Shown piece by piece: positions 17,078 to 25,784 of a stretch of 64,000 bases of DNA. The translations under genes and the position numbers were made by a program. This DNA is from Marinobacter mobilis (GTDB taxonomy: Bacteria > Pseudomonadota > Gammaproteobacteria > Pseudomonadales > Oleiphilaceae). Numbering within the stretch: position 1 is the first letter of the stretch; each line of letters opens with the position of its first letter. The notes under the pieces are model-generated. The model was not told the DNA's origin. It saw only the letters and a program-made list of their open reading frames with translations, and did not search any database. The stretch is from positions 124,001 to 188,000 of the forward strand of contig NZ_FNNE01000007.1 of the NCBI RefSeq assembly GCF_900106945.1, read 5' to 3'.

Positions 17078-17989
17078 TTGGCCCTGAACCGCCTTGATCT
17101 CAATCTCCTCTATGTCTTCGACACGATCTACCGGGAAGGCAGCCTGACCCGCGCAGCTCATGCGCTGCACCTGACCCAGCCGGCCATCAGCCACTCCCTG
17201 GCCAGACTCCGGGATCACTTCGACGACCCGCTGTTCACCCGTCAGGGCAACCAGATGGTGCCAACTCCGCTGGCGCGCCGGTTCCTGGAATCCATGCGTC
17301 CCGGTCTGACCCAGATCCAGGGTGCGGTCAACCAGTTCCACGCCTTTGACCCCGCCAGCCAACGCAAAACCTACACGCTGGCACTGCGGGATATTCTGGA
17401 GTCCACTTTCCTGCCGCAACTGGTGGCCAACCTGCAGGACTATCCAGAACTGGAGATCGCCAGCCAACGGGTGGCAAGGCGGGAAATGGAAACCCAGCTG
17501 GCAGCGGGCAAGCTGGACTTTGCTGTCGACGTACTGTTGCCCGTGTCGGACCAGACCGCCCACGAGTTACTGCGACAGGACCGGATGGCGGTGATTGTCC
17601 GTAAGGGGCACCCGTTAACCCTGGACACCATCACCATGGAACGCTACCTGGAGCATCACCACGTACTGGTCTCGTCGCGGCCCCAGGGCCCAGGCATAGA
17701 GGATTTTGAACTGTCCCGCCTCGGGGTTCAGCGGAAAATACGCTTGCGTTGCCAGCACTACTACGCGGCCTGCCGGGTGGTGGAAAACAGCGATCTGGTG
17801 CTGACCATGCCGGAAACCTACGCGCAGATTATTGCAGAACGTGCAAACATCGAATTGCTGGCTCCGCCAACGGAATTACCCTCAATCGATGTCCAGCTTT
17901 ACTGGCATAAAGCCTATGAAAAGGAACCGGCGCTGTTGTGGCTTCGCGAGCAACTGCACCGGATCAATCAGGAACGTAACGCCCCCTAG
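17078..17989 (+). CDS. LysR-family transcriptional regulator
   Basis: A 303-residue LysR regulator. The winged helix-turn-helix is at residues 5-65 (LNLLYVFDTIYREGSLTRAA, THLTQPAISHSL-type recognition helix, then RLRDHFDDPLFTR). The remainder is the periplasmic-binding-like effector domain. The start is TTG at 17078 with AGGA nine bases upstream; no ATG fits as well. It is transcribed away from the acyl-CoA dehydrogenase operon, so it is the likely regulator of that operon, with an acyl-CoA or hydroxyacid as possible inducer (inference). Its 3' end overlaps the convergent small membrane gene by four bases. Confidence 0.92.
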   Translation: MALNRLDLNLLYVFDTIYREGSLTRAAHALHLTQPAISHSLARLRDHFDDPLFTRQGNQMVPTPLARRFLESMRPGLTQIQGAVNQFHAFDPASQRKTYTLALRDILESTFLPQLVANLQDYPELEIASQRVARREMETQLAAGKLDFAVDVLLPVSDQTAHELLRQDRMAVIVRKGHPLTLDTITMERYLEHHHVLVSSRPQGPGIEDFELSRLGVQRKIRLRCQHYYAACRVVENSDLVLTMPETYAQIIAERANIELLAPPTELPSIDVQLYWHKAYEKEPALLWLREQLHRINQERNAP

Positions 17990-18342
17990 ACCGCACCAAC
18001 CGCAATCAGAAAGGCGCCGAAGCCAATGCCGGTAATCGCCAGTGCGGCGACGACGATGGCCAACCCCCACAACACCGCTGCGGCGTCAGATATCGGCACG
18101 TCGTGACCACGAAGTGTGCGATAGAAAGCCCAGGGGCCGAGGACAAACGCACCCACAACAGCAAACAGCAGGCCGACACTGACCCCGGCAAAGGTCCAGG
18201 TTGCCAGGATGGTGGCCCGGTCGGTCACCATGTCCGTCACGCCATGACGCTCCAGGAACTTGCGGCAGAAAAACCAAAGCAGCGCAAACAGCACCGCGAC
18301 AAAAACAATACCGCCAATCAACGTGACAATCCGATAGAACAC
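17986..18342 (-). CDS. Small membrane protein of unknown function
   Basis: A 118-residue protein with three strong hydrophobic segments: residues 3-27 (TLIGGIVFVAVLFALLWFF), about 45-72 (FAGVSVGLLFAVVGAFVLGP) and about 88-117 (LWGLAIVVAALAITGIGFGAF). A charged loop (FLERHGVTDMVTDRAT) separates the first two. I do not recognise the family. It converges on the LysR gene with a four-base overlap and stands alone; GGAGACG lies before the ATG. Confidence 0.75.
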   Translation of the reverse strand: MFYRIVTLIGGIVFVAVLFALLWFFCRKFLERHGVTDMVTDRATILATWTFAGVSVGLLFAVVGAFVLGPWAFYRTLRGHDVPISDAAAVLWGLAIVVAALAITGIGFGAFLIAVGAV

Positions 18343-18556
18343 TGTACGACGTCTCCTTCATTGTCCGGAAAACGGGGCCTCCATTCGCCCCCCAAGCAGA
18401 CCGAGGGTATTTACCCACCCGTCATTGCCAACATCATAGACAGCCGGAAGTTCCCGGTAAACGACGGGGGCTGGCGCGCCCCTCAACGATGTCTACACTT
18501 TAGGCAGGATACCATCAGTCGCCGTTCAGGATTACCAGAGTCAAAGGAGGGCCCTA

Positions 18557-19708
18557 GTGAACCAGAACATCCGTATCGCCATCACACCGGGCGATGGTAT
18601 TGGCCCGGAAGTCGTCTCGGAGGCCGTGCATTGCCTGGAGGCCCTCAGGGACAAATACCACCTCCCCCTGGAATGGATCCGCTTCCCCTGGCCGTCCCAC
18701 GCCTGGCATGAGAAACATGGAGAATCAATGCCGCCAGACGCGTTGGAACAACTGCAGCGTTTCGATGCCATCCTGCTTGGCGCCTTGGGCGATCCGGGGC
18801 CTGCCTACGACAACGCACGTTACCTGCTGCCCGACAGTGTCTCACTGGCGCCACTCTTACAGATACGCAAACATTTTGACCAATGGGTATGCGAACGGCC
18901 TGCACGCCTGCTACCCGGCGCTCATCAGTACCTTGCTGATGTCCGCGCCCGCAACGTCGACATGCTGGTGATCCGGGAAAACAGCGAGGGCGAGTATGTT
19001 GGCCAGGGCGGACGTTTACGCCAGGGCACGCCAGACGAGATTGCCACCCAGGTCGAGATCTTTACCTACCGGGCCAGTGAGCGGATCATCCGCTATGCCT
19101 TTGAGCAGGCGCGCAACCGGGCCCAGCAACGGCAGGCATCAGGCCAGCCACGCACCTTCCACGGCCAATCCGGTAGCGAGTCGACCAGCCAGGTCTGTCT
19201 GGTGACCAAGCGCAATGCCCTGCGTCACTGGGGAGATCTCTATACCGAGGTGTTTGCCGCCGTGGCCAGGGACTACCCTGATGTTGCTCTCCACCACGAG
19301 CTGGTGGATGCCGCCTGCATGAAATTTGTCCAATGCCCCTGGGCCTTCGATGTGGTGGTCGCCAGTAACCTGCAGGGCGATATCCTGACCGATCTCGCGG
19401 CCATCCTGTCCGGCGGCATGGGCGTTGCGCCCTCCTGCAACCTGAATCCCGACAACCTGGAACTGCCCTCCATGTTCGAGCCCACCCACGGCAGTGCGCC
19501 GGACATTGCCGGCCAGGGCCTCGCCGACCCCACGGCCATGCTGCTTACCACAGCCCGAATGCTGGAATGGCTGAGCCAGAAAACGCCGCAACTGGGCGTT
19601 GCGGCTGAAGCCCTGTTTAACGCAGTCACGGCTGATCTGGCGGACTATTCGGGACAGCAACGGGATACCCAGAGTATTGGGCACTCAGTCCGGGAACGAC
19701 TGCGATAG
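18557..19708 (+). CDS. Tartrate/D-malate dehydrogenase-like decarboxylating enzyme
   Basis: A 383-residue member of the isocitrate/isopropylmalate dehydrogenase superfamily, closest in motif pattern to tartrate dehydrogenase/D-malate dehydrogenase (TtuC/DmlA). Seen: N-terminal ITPGDGIGPEVV, substrate-binding RENSEGEYVGQGG with the following RASERIIRYAFEQA, metal-binding VVASNLQGDILTDLAA, and NAD-binding EPTHGSAPDIAG. Between FEQA and CLVTKRNALRHW there is an extra stretch of about 25 polar residues (about 178-206) that I do not expect in the family. The start is GTG at 18557 with GGAGG six bases upstream. Substrate likely a 2-hydroxy-dicarboxylate. Confidence 0.87.
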   Translation: MNQNIRIAITPGDGIGPEVVSEAVHCLEALRDKYHLPLEWIRFPWPSHAWHEKHGESMPPDALEQLQRFDAILLGALGDPGPAYDNARYLLPDSVSLAPLLQIRKHFDQWVCERPARLLPGAHQYLADVRARNVDMLVIRENSEGEYVGQGGRLRQGTPDEIATQVEIFTYRASERIIRYAFEQARNRAQQRQASGQPRTFHGQSGSESTSQVCLVTKRNALRHWGDLYTEVFAAVARDYPDVALHHELVDAACMKFVQCPWAFDVVVASNLQGDILTDLAAILSGGMGVAPSCNLNPDNLELPSMFEPTHGSAPDIAGQGLADPTAMLLTTARMLEWLSQKTPQLGVAAEALFNAVTADLADYSGQQRDTQSIGHSVRERLR

Positions 19709-19803
19709 GACGGGTGATCGTTCAGTTTCCGCTGCCTGACCCTTTCAATTTCCACGTCCTGACGACTAGGCTGGTAGATACACTCACTCCGGGAGATTCA
19801 TCC

Positions 19804-21078
19804 ATGACTGATCCCAAAGGCAAACTGTCCCCCCTGCTCAAGCAGGCAACCGGCATCACGGCCGCTAAAGGCCGAGGCGCTTACATCATCGACCCACAGG
19901 GCAACCGCTATCTCGACTTCACCTCCGGCATCGGCGTGACCAGCACGGGGCATTGCCACCCCAAGGTTGTGGCCGCCGCCCAGGAGCAGGTCGCCACCAT
20001 GATTCACGCCCAGGCCACCACCGTGATGAATCCACGCCTGCCTGAACTGGCGGAAAAGCTTGGAGAACTGACACCGGGTGCCCTGAATGCGTTTTTCTTC
20101 TCCAACGCCGGCACCGAGGTGGCCGAGGCCGCTATCCGGCTGGTGCGGCAGGCCACCGGACGCCCTAATGTCATTGTGTTCCACGGAGGCTTTCACGGCC
20201 GCACCATGGGCTCGCTTTCGATGACCACCTCCAGTGTCGGGCTTCGCGCCGGCGTCAGCCCGATGATGGGCGGTGTGGTCGTCGCTCCCTTCCCCCACAC
20301 CCATCATTACGGCTGGAGCGAAGCTGAAGCCACCGACTTCTGCCTGCGCGAACTGGACCGCATCTTTGTCACCTACTCCTCACCGCAGGAAACCGCAGCC
20401 ATGCTGGTGGAACCGATCCAGGGAGAAGGCGGCTATGTCCCCGCCAACCAGCGATTCATGGAAGGCCTGAGAGAACGTGCCGACAAACACGGCATTCTGC
20501 TGGTGTTCGATGAGGTCCAGGCCGGGTTCGGGCGCAGTGGGCGTTTCTGGTCCCATGAGCATTTTGGTGTCACTCCGGACGCCATCATGATCGCCAAGGG
20601 ACTGGCCAGTGGTTTTCCGATATCTGCGCTTGCGGCTTCCGAGGATCTGATGGCCCGCGGCTGGCCAGGCTCACAGGGCGGCACCTATGGCGGCAACGCG
20701 GTGGCCGCAGCGGCGGCCATGGCCACCATCGAGGTGATTGAGGAAGAAAGCCTGGTGGCCAATGCTGAAAAAATGGGTCAACACCTGCGAAGAGGCCTGG
20801 ATGCGCTGAAGAAAGACTACCCGGAAATGGACGATGTCCGCGGCATGGGCTTGATGCAGGGCGTTGAAATGCGCAGGAACGGCGAACCCGACGGTGCCCG
20901 TGCGGGCAACATTCTCAAGGAATGCGAGAAACGGGGGCTGCTGATGCTGCGCTGTGGGCCGTATCAGGAGATCGTCCGCTGGTTGCCGCCGCTGATTGTC
21001 GACAAGCCGCAGATTGATGAGGCGTTGGGGGTTTTTGAGGAAGCTCTGAAGGCGACAAAAGATCAACGCCCGGCATAA
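19804..21078 (+). CDS. Class III PLP-dependent aminotransferase
   Basis: A 424-residue aminotransferase of the acetylornithine/4-aminobutyrate class. The PLP pocket is visible: SNAGTEVAEAAIRLVR, FHGGFHGRT, LVFDEVQAGFGRSG and the Schiff-base Lys in MIAKGLASGFPISA. ATG 19804 is preferred over an in-frame ATG 90 bases upstream because GGGAG lies just before it. It follows the malate/tartrate dehydrogenase-like gene by 95 bases on the same strand and may be co-transcribed. Substrate (GABA, ornithine, beta-alanine or other omega-amine) cannot be decided. Its 3' end overlaps the convergent hydroxyacid dehydrogenase by 16 bases. Confidence 0.91.
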   Translation: MTDPKGKLSPLLKQATGITAAKGRGAYIIDPQGNRYLDFTSGIGVTSTGHCHPKVVAAAQEQVATMIHAQATTVMNPRLPELAEKLGELTPGALNAFFFSNAGTEVAEAAIRLVRQATGRPNVIVFHGGFHGRTMGSLSMTTSSVGLRAGVSPMMGGVVVAPFPHTHHYGWSEAEATDFCLRELDRIFVTYSSPQETAAMLVEPIQGEGGYVPANQRFMEGLRERADKHGILLVFDEVQAGFGRSGRFWSHEHFGVTPDAIMIAKGLASGFPISALAASEDLMARGWPGSQGGTYGGNAVAAAAAMATIEVIEEESLVANAEKMGQHLRRGLDALKKDYPEMDDVRGMGLMQGVEMRRNGEPDGARAGNILKECEKRGLLMLRCGPYQEIVRWLPPLIVDKPQIDEALGVFEEALKATKDQRPA

Positions 21079-22040
21079 CCCAGTCGCTTATCGACCGGAT
21101 TAAACAGCGCTTCGCCCCGATGCCAGCGATCAAAGTTCTCCAGAAACTGATCGGTCAGCGCGCGTTGCCAGCCAATAAAGTCCCCTGCCATGTGGGCCGT
21201 CATGATCACATTCGGCATATCCCACAACGGATGCTTCTGCGGCAGGGGCTCCTCCTCAAACACATCCAGGGCCGCTCCGGCAATGCTCCCCTGCTCCAGC
21301 GCCACGATCAGATCATCCGTTCTGACAATCGGACCGCGGCCAATATTAATCAGGCGCGCAGTGCTCTTCATCGCGGCAAACGCTTCCCGGCCAAACAAAC
21401 CCTGGGTTTGTGGCGTTAACGGTGCAGCAATCACCACAAAGTCCGCCAGCGCAAGCTGCGACATCAACTCGGCCTGGGGGTGAACAGCGATGAAATCGGG
21501 GTCATCGTGGCGGGCGCTGCGGGCCACACCGTGAACCAGCAACCCGACCGCCGACGCCAGGCGGGCGATCTGCCGGCCAATGGAACCGGCGCCCACCACC
21601 AACACCCGCTGCCCTTCGAGGCGCTCACTGTCACGGTGCTGCCAGCGGTGCTCGCGCTGATAGCGGAGCGAGCCCGCAAAATCCTTGGCGAACATCAACA
21701 GGGTGCAAAGCACATACTCGGCAATCGTCCGGTCAAAGATGCCACGGGCGTTGGTCACCACCACGTCGCTTTCGACCAGCGCCGGAAACATCAGGGCATC
21801 CACTCCCGCACTGGTCGCGTGAATCCACTGCAGCCGGTCAGCAGCCGGCCAGGCCGCCACCAGGGCCTCAGTGCGAAAGTCCGTCACCATCATCACATCC
21901 GTGCCGGGCAACGCACTCCGCAGGCTCGCTTCGTCAACCGCCACCCGAACCTCGGCCCGGGTACGCAGAATATCGGTCCCCGGAGGTTCCGGGTCTCCCG
22001 GAGCGGTCAATACAGTGACCACCGCACGCCTGCTCGACAT
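21063..22040 (-). CDS. D-2-hydroxyacid dehydrogenase
   Basis: A 325-residue NAD(P)-dependent D-2-hydroxyacid dehydrogenase (glyoxylate/hydroxypyruvate reductase-like). The Rossmann motif is VLVVGAGSIGRQIARLA near the centre; catalytic residues are in INIGRGPIVRTDD (Arg), VFEEEPLP (Glu) and the HMAGDF segment (His). The ATG at 22040 has GGAG about eleven bases upstream; an in-frame start 21 bases further up is less likely. Converges on the class III aminotransferase with a 16-base overlap. Likely reduces a 2-ketoacid such as glyoxylate or hydroxypyruvate. Confidence 0.9.
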   Translation of the reverse strand: MSSRRAVVTVLTAPGDPEPPGTDILRTRAEVRVAVDEASLRSALPGTDVMMVTDFRTEALVAAWPAADRLQWIHATSAGVDALMFPALVESDVVVTNARGIFDRTIAEYVLCTLLMFAKDFAGSLRYQREHRWQHRDSERLEGQRVLVVGAGSIGRQIARLASAVGLLVHGVARSARHDDPDFIAVHPQAELMSQLALADFVVIAAPLTPQTQGLFGREAFAAMKSTARLINIGRGPIVRTDDLIVALEQGSIAGAALDVFEEEPLPQKHPLWDMPNVIMTAHMAGDFIGWQRALTDQFLENFDRWHRGEALFNPVDKRLGYAGR

Positions 22041-22181
22041 TGCCAACTCTCCGTCACACAACTGAATACCCTAACAGTCTGGAGCCTTGCCCGGAGCGGG
22101 TCAAATCCCGCGGCTTGTAGCCCTGAACAATCGTTACTAGGCTGAAATGGTGGTCACACCAACGCGAACAGGAGGACTTCC

Positions 22182-23405
22182 ATGGCCGAGGTAGCCAAGG
22201 ATCAGGGCAGCACCCCCCCCCGCAAAGTCAGCTACCGCAAATCCAAGGCCCGCTGGCATCCCTCCATGCAGGCAATCCCGGTGCCGGGCATCCGGCGCAT
22301 GGTAAACCTGGCGGCGACCATGAAAGACGTCATCCACCTGTCCATCGGACAGCCAGACCTACCCACGCCCAAACACATCATTGATGCCTATATCGATGCC
22401 CTGAATGCCGGACAGACGGGCTATACCATGGACGCAGGCCTTCCGGAACTGCTGGTTGCCCTGCGCGACTACTATGGCAAGCGCTACAACCGCAAACTCA
22501 CCCGCGACAACATCCTGATCACCAGCGGCGCGACCGAAGCCATGTACCTGGCGATCTCCGCCACCTCAACCCCTGGCCGCCAGTTCATCATTACCGACCC
22601 TTCCTTCCTGCTGTACGCCCCGCTGATCCGGATGAACGGCGGCGAGGTCAAGTTCATCCCCACCCGGCCCGAGAACAACCACCAGCTGGACCCGGACGAC
22701 GTCATCAAGGCCATGGGCCCGCGGACCTTTGCATTGATCCTGAATTCCCCCAACAACCCCACCGGAGCGGTCTACCCCCGCAGCACCATTGAAACCATTG
22801 TGGAAGAGTGCGCGTACCGGGGGGTCCAGATCTACAGCGACGAGGTCTACGACCATCTGGTCTTTGACGACGACGATTACGCCAGTGTGCTGAGCTGCGC
22901 TGTCGATCTCGACAACATCATGTGCATCAGCAGTTTTTCGAAGACATACAGCATGGCGGGCCTCAGGGTGGGCTGGGTCATTTCCAGCCAGGCTGCGATC
23001 AAGTCCCTGCGGCGCTATCACATGTTCACTACCTCGGTTGCCAACACACCCGCCCAGTTTGCCGGCGTGGCCGCACTGACGGGTAATCAGCAGTGTGTCA
23101 GGGACATGGTCAACATCTACCGGGAACGCCGGGACCTGATCATGAAACTGATCGATGAGACCCCACACCTGACCGGGTACAAGCCCGGCGGAGCCTTTTT
23201 CAGCTTCCCGAACCTGCCAGCCCACGTTGACGGGTCTGACCTGGCCCTGCGCATGCTCAAGGAGACCGGCGTGTGCGTGGTGCCCGGCGATGCCTTTGGC
23301 GAAGACACCGCCAACGCTCTGCGTTTCAGCTTTTCCACCTCATGCGAAAACCTGGAGGAAGCCTTTGGCCGGATCATTCCCTGGATGGCCAAACAGGGCT
23401 TTTGA
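22182..23405 (+). CDS. Class I PLP-dependent aminotransferase
   Basis: A 407-residue fold-type I aminotransferase. Conserved segments: SIGQPDLPTPKHI near residue 48, GYTMDAGLPELL, NSPNNPTGAVYP, SDEVYDHLVF, the Schiff-base Lys in SSFSKTYSMAGLRVGW, and RFSFSTSCENL with the C-terminal Arg. It is of the aspartate/aromatic/methionine type; the amino donor is unknown. The first 30 residues are basic and Pro/Lys rich. AGGAGG lies six bases before the ATG. A small zinc-ribbon-like protein follows 17 bases downstream. Confidence 0.92.
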   Translation: MAEVAKDQGSTPPRKVSYRKSKARWHPSMQAIPVPGIRRMVNLAATMKDVIHLSIGQPDLPTPKHIIDAYIDALNAGQTGYTMDAGLPELLVALRDYYGKRYNRKLTRDNILITSGATEAMYLAISATSTPGRQFIITDPSFLLYAPLIRMNGGEVKFIPTRPENNHQLDPDDVIKAMGPRTFALILNSPNNPTGAVYPRSTIETIVEECAYRGVQIYSDEVYDHLVFDDDDYASVLSCAVDLDNIMCISSFSKTYSMAGLRVGWVISSQAAIKSLRRYHMFTTSVANTPAQFAGVAALTGNQQCVRDMVNIYRERRDLIMKLIDETPHLTGYKPGGAFFSFPNLPAHVDGSDLALRMLKETGVCVVPGDAFGEDTANALRFSFSTSCENLEEAFGRIIPWMAKQGF

Positions 23406-23422
23406 GGAGAAAGGAGAACACT

Positions 23423-23614
23423 GTGTACGCGCTGGAACATGCCACTATTCAATGCCCCTATTGCTGGGAGCGCCTTAACATTAGCGTCGATCCCGGCGAA
23501 CAGCAGCAGACCTACACCGAAGACTGTCAGATATGCTGTCAGCCCATGGTCATTGATGCGTACTTTGATGAAAACCGTGAACTGCATGTGACTGTAAGGC
23601 GGGAAAATGACTGA
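23423..23614 (+). CDS. CPXCG-motif cysteine-rich small protein
   Basis: A 63-residue protein with two Cys pairs, CPYC at residues 11-14 and CQICC around 35-39, followed by the family-like PMVIDAYFDE segment. The pattern is that of the CPXCG-motif cysteine-rich (zinc ribbon) family, function unknown. The start is GTG at 23423 with AAGGAG six bases upstream. It follows the class I aminotransferase by 17 bases, so it is probably in the same transcript. Confidence 0.87.
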   Translation: MYALEHATIQCPYCWERLNISVDPGEQQQTYTEDCQICCQPMVIDAYFDENRELHVTVRREND

Positions 23615-23729
23615 GCATTCCTCCGGGCACTGGCCCAGATTAACCGATGATTAATGGCACTGCCGCCACCCAACCCCGCTACAATGACGTCCACTCTGAA
23701 ACTGCCGTAAACAATCTCAGGAGACGGTT

Positions 23730-24284
23730 ATGTACCGAACAGTCATCATGTTTTTACTGGCACTCAGCCTCACTGGCTGTGCCGGCCTGTCACCCTATTC
23801 CATCAGCGAAAACACCCTGGAAAACCATCTGATGGACGCCATTGCCGATTTCGATCGTCAGCAGCTTCAATCCGGCTCGCCACTGAGTGTTGCCCTCAAG
23901 GACGCGGACATTACCCTCGGCCCGGATGGCCGCGACGTAGCGGTGATCGATGTCAGCGGAGAAGTCGCCCTGAATATTCTGATGGCGCGGCTGCCCGTCA
24001 ATATTGCCCTGAAAGTGGAAGGCTCGCCGGTTTACGACCATGAAGACAGGGCCGTCTACATCCGTCGGCTTCAATTGCTGGACAGCCGGGTAGAGTCATC
24101 CCTTTACAACCAGGACCTGACACCGCTCACTGAAAATGTCATGCGTTCGCTGTCTCAGTTGCTGGAAACCTTCCCGGTTTACCGGCTGGACGAATCCGAT
24201 CCCACCCAAGCCCTATTCGGGCTGGTACCGATGGACATTCGTGTGGCGCCAGGCCGGCTGGAGTTTGTCATGGCGGATGAGTAA
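23730..24284 (+). CDS. DUF1439 family lipoprotein
   Basis: A 184-residue outer-membrane-type lipoprotein. The signal peptide ends in a good lipobox LTGC (Cys17). The mature part matches the DUF1439 pattern: a beta-rich fold with LEVTLKDADITL-like alternation (VALKDADITLGP), EVALNI, and RLQLLDSRVE. The family relates to lipid-binding BPI/TULIP-like folds by fold class, as I recall, but no role is proven. AGGAG lies before the ATG. Ends at the terminator 24335-24375. Confidence 0.88.
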   Translation: MYRTVIMFLLALSLTGCAGLSPYSISENTLENHLMDAIADFDRQQLQSGSPLSVALKDADITLGPDGRDVAVIDVSGEVALNILMARLPVNIALKVEGSPVYDHEDRAVYIRRLQLLDSRVESSLYNQDLTPLTENVMRSLSQLLETFPVYRLDESDPTQALFGLVPMDIRVAPGRLEFVMADE

Positions 24285-24334
24285 GCGTACGCGGCTCGAG
24301 AACTGCCGCGGGCTCCTCCTCTGACGAGTCTGCA

Positions 24335-24375
24335 ACAACGAAAAAAGGCACGCGTGGCGTGCCTTTTTTCGTTGT
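24335..24375. terminator. Bidirectional rho-independent terminator
   Basis: A perfect 19-bp stem with loop GTG; the stem includes AAAAAAGGCACGC and its complement, giving T-runs on both strands. It lies between the convergent DUF1439 lipoprotein and desaturase genes and should end both transcripts. Confidence 0.95.
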
Positions 24376-24386
24376 CCTCCAGCCCA

Positions 24387-25484
24387 TCAGGCCTTCTGGT
24401 AGTTGCTCGCGGCGTACTGACTTTGCAGTGGCAGCAGGTCAAAGGTCCGCTCCGGATGGATCGGATCCACCAGTTCGGTTGCCGATTTGTAGACCCGCGG
24501 CGTGGTGTACAAGTACTTGATGGCGGTGGAGTGTGGCATCGCCATGTACCGCTCACCGTGATTTTCCTCCAGCCACTGACGTACCCGCGGCGCCTTGTTG
24601 GACGACATCTTCGGGAAGAAGTGATGCTCCACGTGATGGCTGAAACGATAGTGCAGACGATCCAGAACCGGGTTTGAGCGCAAGCTCATGGAGTTATCCA
24701 GCGGGTTGTTGGAGACGGTCTGTGGGCGCAGGAAATGGTTGGTCAGGATGTAACCCTGGCCCAGCGCATTGGCAACCATAAACGGAATCAGCACGGTAAA
24801 CAGCGCCAACGGTCCGGATACGATAGCCAGAGCCGCCCACAAGGCAACGCAAACATAGGACTGACGGATGGCCTTCTTGCGATCAAAGCCCTTGAACTGC
24901 TTGCGACGACGCGCCTGCACCTGCAGCACCAGTTGCGCATGCATGGTGAAGGAGTAAGTCAGGAAAAGGTAGCTGTACCAGGTACGCGAACCCGGAGCCA
25001 GCTTGGTAAATTTCTTCTGCTTGGGGTCAGTTTTGTAGCGACGCAGGGTACCGAAGCTGTCGGGATCAATATCACCGATGTTGGTGTTGCCGTGATGCAC
25101 CACGTTGTGCCAGCGACGCCAGAACTCAGGCGGCACAATCAGCGGACCGAAGCCCAGCCAGCCAAAGAAATTCTGCCAGCCTTTGCTCATACCCAGGGCG
25201 CCGTGCAGCACCTCGTGAGCCAGCAGTGCCTGGGAACCAATGGTGTGTCCCACCACCAGGCCCAGCAACAGATTGGCGTACCAGGGCAGCCCTGCCATCA
25301 GGATGGTCGCAATGCCTCCCCAGATAACCAACTGCAGGGGCAGGAACCAGATCACACGCCAGGTCTGTGGTTTAAAGGTATCGGCGGGCAGCTCCTTGCG
25401 CATCTGATCGCGCAATTCACGTTCATCGGTCTGACCGAAGCCACCGTTCTTGAGAGTCTGAGGTTGCACCGCTGCGTTCATCAT
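24387..25484 (-). CDS. Membrane fatty acid desaturase
   Basis: A 365-residue di-iron membrane desaturase. The three histidine boxes are intact: AHEVLHG near residue 93, WHNVVHH near 125, and HHVEHHFFP near 280. Hydrophobic segments lie around residues 42-75 and 195-230. It introduces a double bond into acyl chains of phospholipids or acyl-CoA, with electrons from a redox partner not found nearby. Two ATG codons are adjacent (25484, 25481); AGGTGA spaces better for the second. A FabR/DesT-like operator sits just downstream of the likely promoter, so it is probably repressed in response to the unsaturated acyl pool. Confidence 0.93.
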   Translation of the reverse strand: MMNAAVQPQTLKNGGFGQTDERELRDQMRKELPADTFKPQTWRVIWFLPLQLVIWGGIATILMAGLPWYANLLLGLVVGHTIGSQALLAHEVLHGALGMSKGWQNFFGWLGFGPLIVPPEFWRRWHNVVHHGNTNIGDIDPDSFGTLRRYKTDPKQKKFTKLAPGSRTWYSYLFLTYSFTMHAQLVLQVQARRRKQFKGFDRKKAIRQSYVCVALWAALAIVSGPLALFTVLIPFMVANALGQGYILTNHFLRPQTVSNNPLDNSMSLRSNPVLDRLHYRFSHHVEHHFFPKMSSNKAPRVRQWLEENHGERYMAMPHSTAIKYLYTTPRVYKSATELVDPIHPERTFDLLPLQSQYAASNYQKA

Positions 25485-25499
25485 TCACCTATAAATTTC

Positions 25500-25517
25500 A
25501 GCGTACATTTGTAAGCT
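25500..25517. promoter_or_regulatory. FabR/DesT-like operator before the desaturase
   Basis: AGCGTACATTTGTAAGCT, extended to TTCAGC at 25497-25502 and GCTGAA at 25515-25520 (perfect 6-base arms, 12-base spacer). As I recall the FabR operator, it reads AGCGTACA-NN-TGT-NN-GCT, which this follows closely. It lies 16-33 bases upstream of the start codon and next to the putative -10, a good position for repression. Confidence 0.65.
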
Positions 25518-25518
25518 G

Positions 25519-25547
25519 AATTTACATAAAGGCGGATGACAAGGCAA
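25519..25547 (-). promoter_or_regulatory. Putative desaturase promoter
   Basis: On the minus strand a -35-like TTGCCT (25542-25547) and a -10-like TAAATT (25519-25524) are 17 bases apart, each matching four of six consensus positions. The operator at 25500-25517 begins right after the -10. The rest of the 25485-25784 gap is AT-rich and otherwise empty apart from the terminator at 25743. Confidence 0.4.
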
Positions 25548-25742
25548 TGGCAGATTTATAAATTTTTAGTGACACCTCATTGATCTGCGTCAAAAACAAC
25601 TTTTAAAACCTTTATAAACATAAGGTTAATAAATCACACGACAGATACCCCCTGATAAACATTTAATTAATTTTTTGGAAAATTTGCGCACACCTGTGTT
25701 TTTATAAAAACTTTATATGTACTCCGAGCATTTTTCGGGCAC

Positions 25743-25768
25743 AAAAAAAGGGCCCCGAGGGGGCCCTT
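25743..25768 (-). terminator. Rho-independent terminator of the response regulator gene
   Basis: On the minus strand the stem AAGGGCCCC pairs with GGGGCCCTT around a three-base loop and is followed by a run of seven T. It lies 17 bases past the stop of the LuxR-type response regulator. Confidence 0.93.
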
Positions 25769-25784
25769 GGATTCCTTGTCCGGC

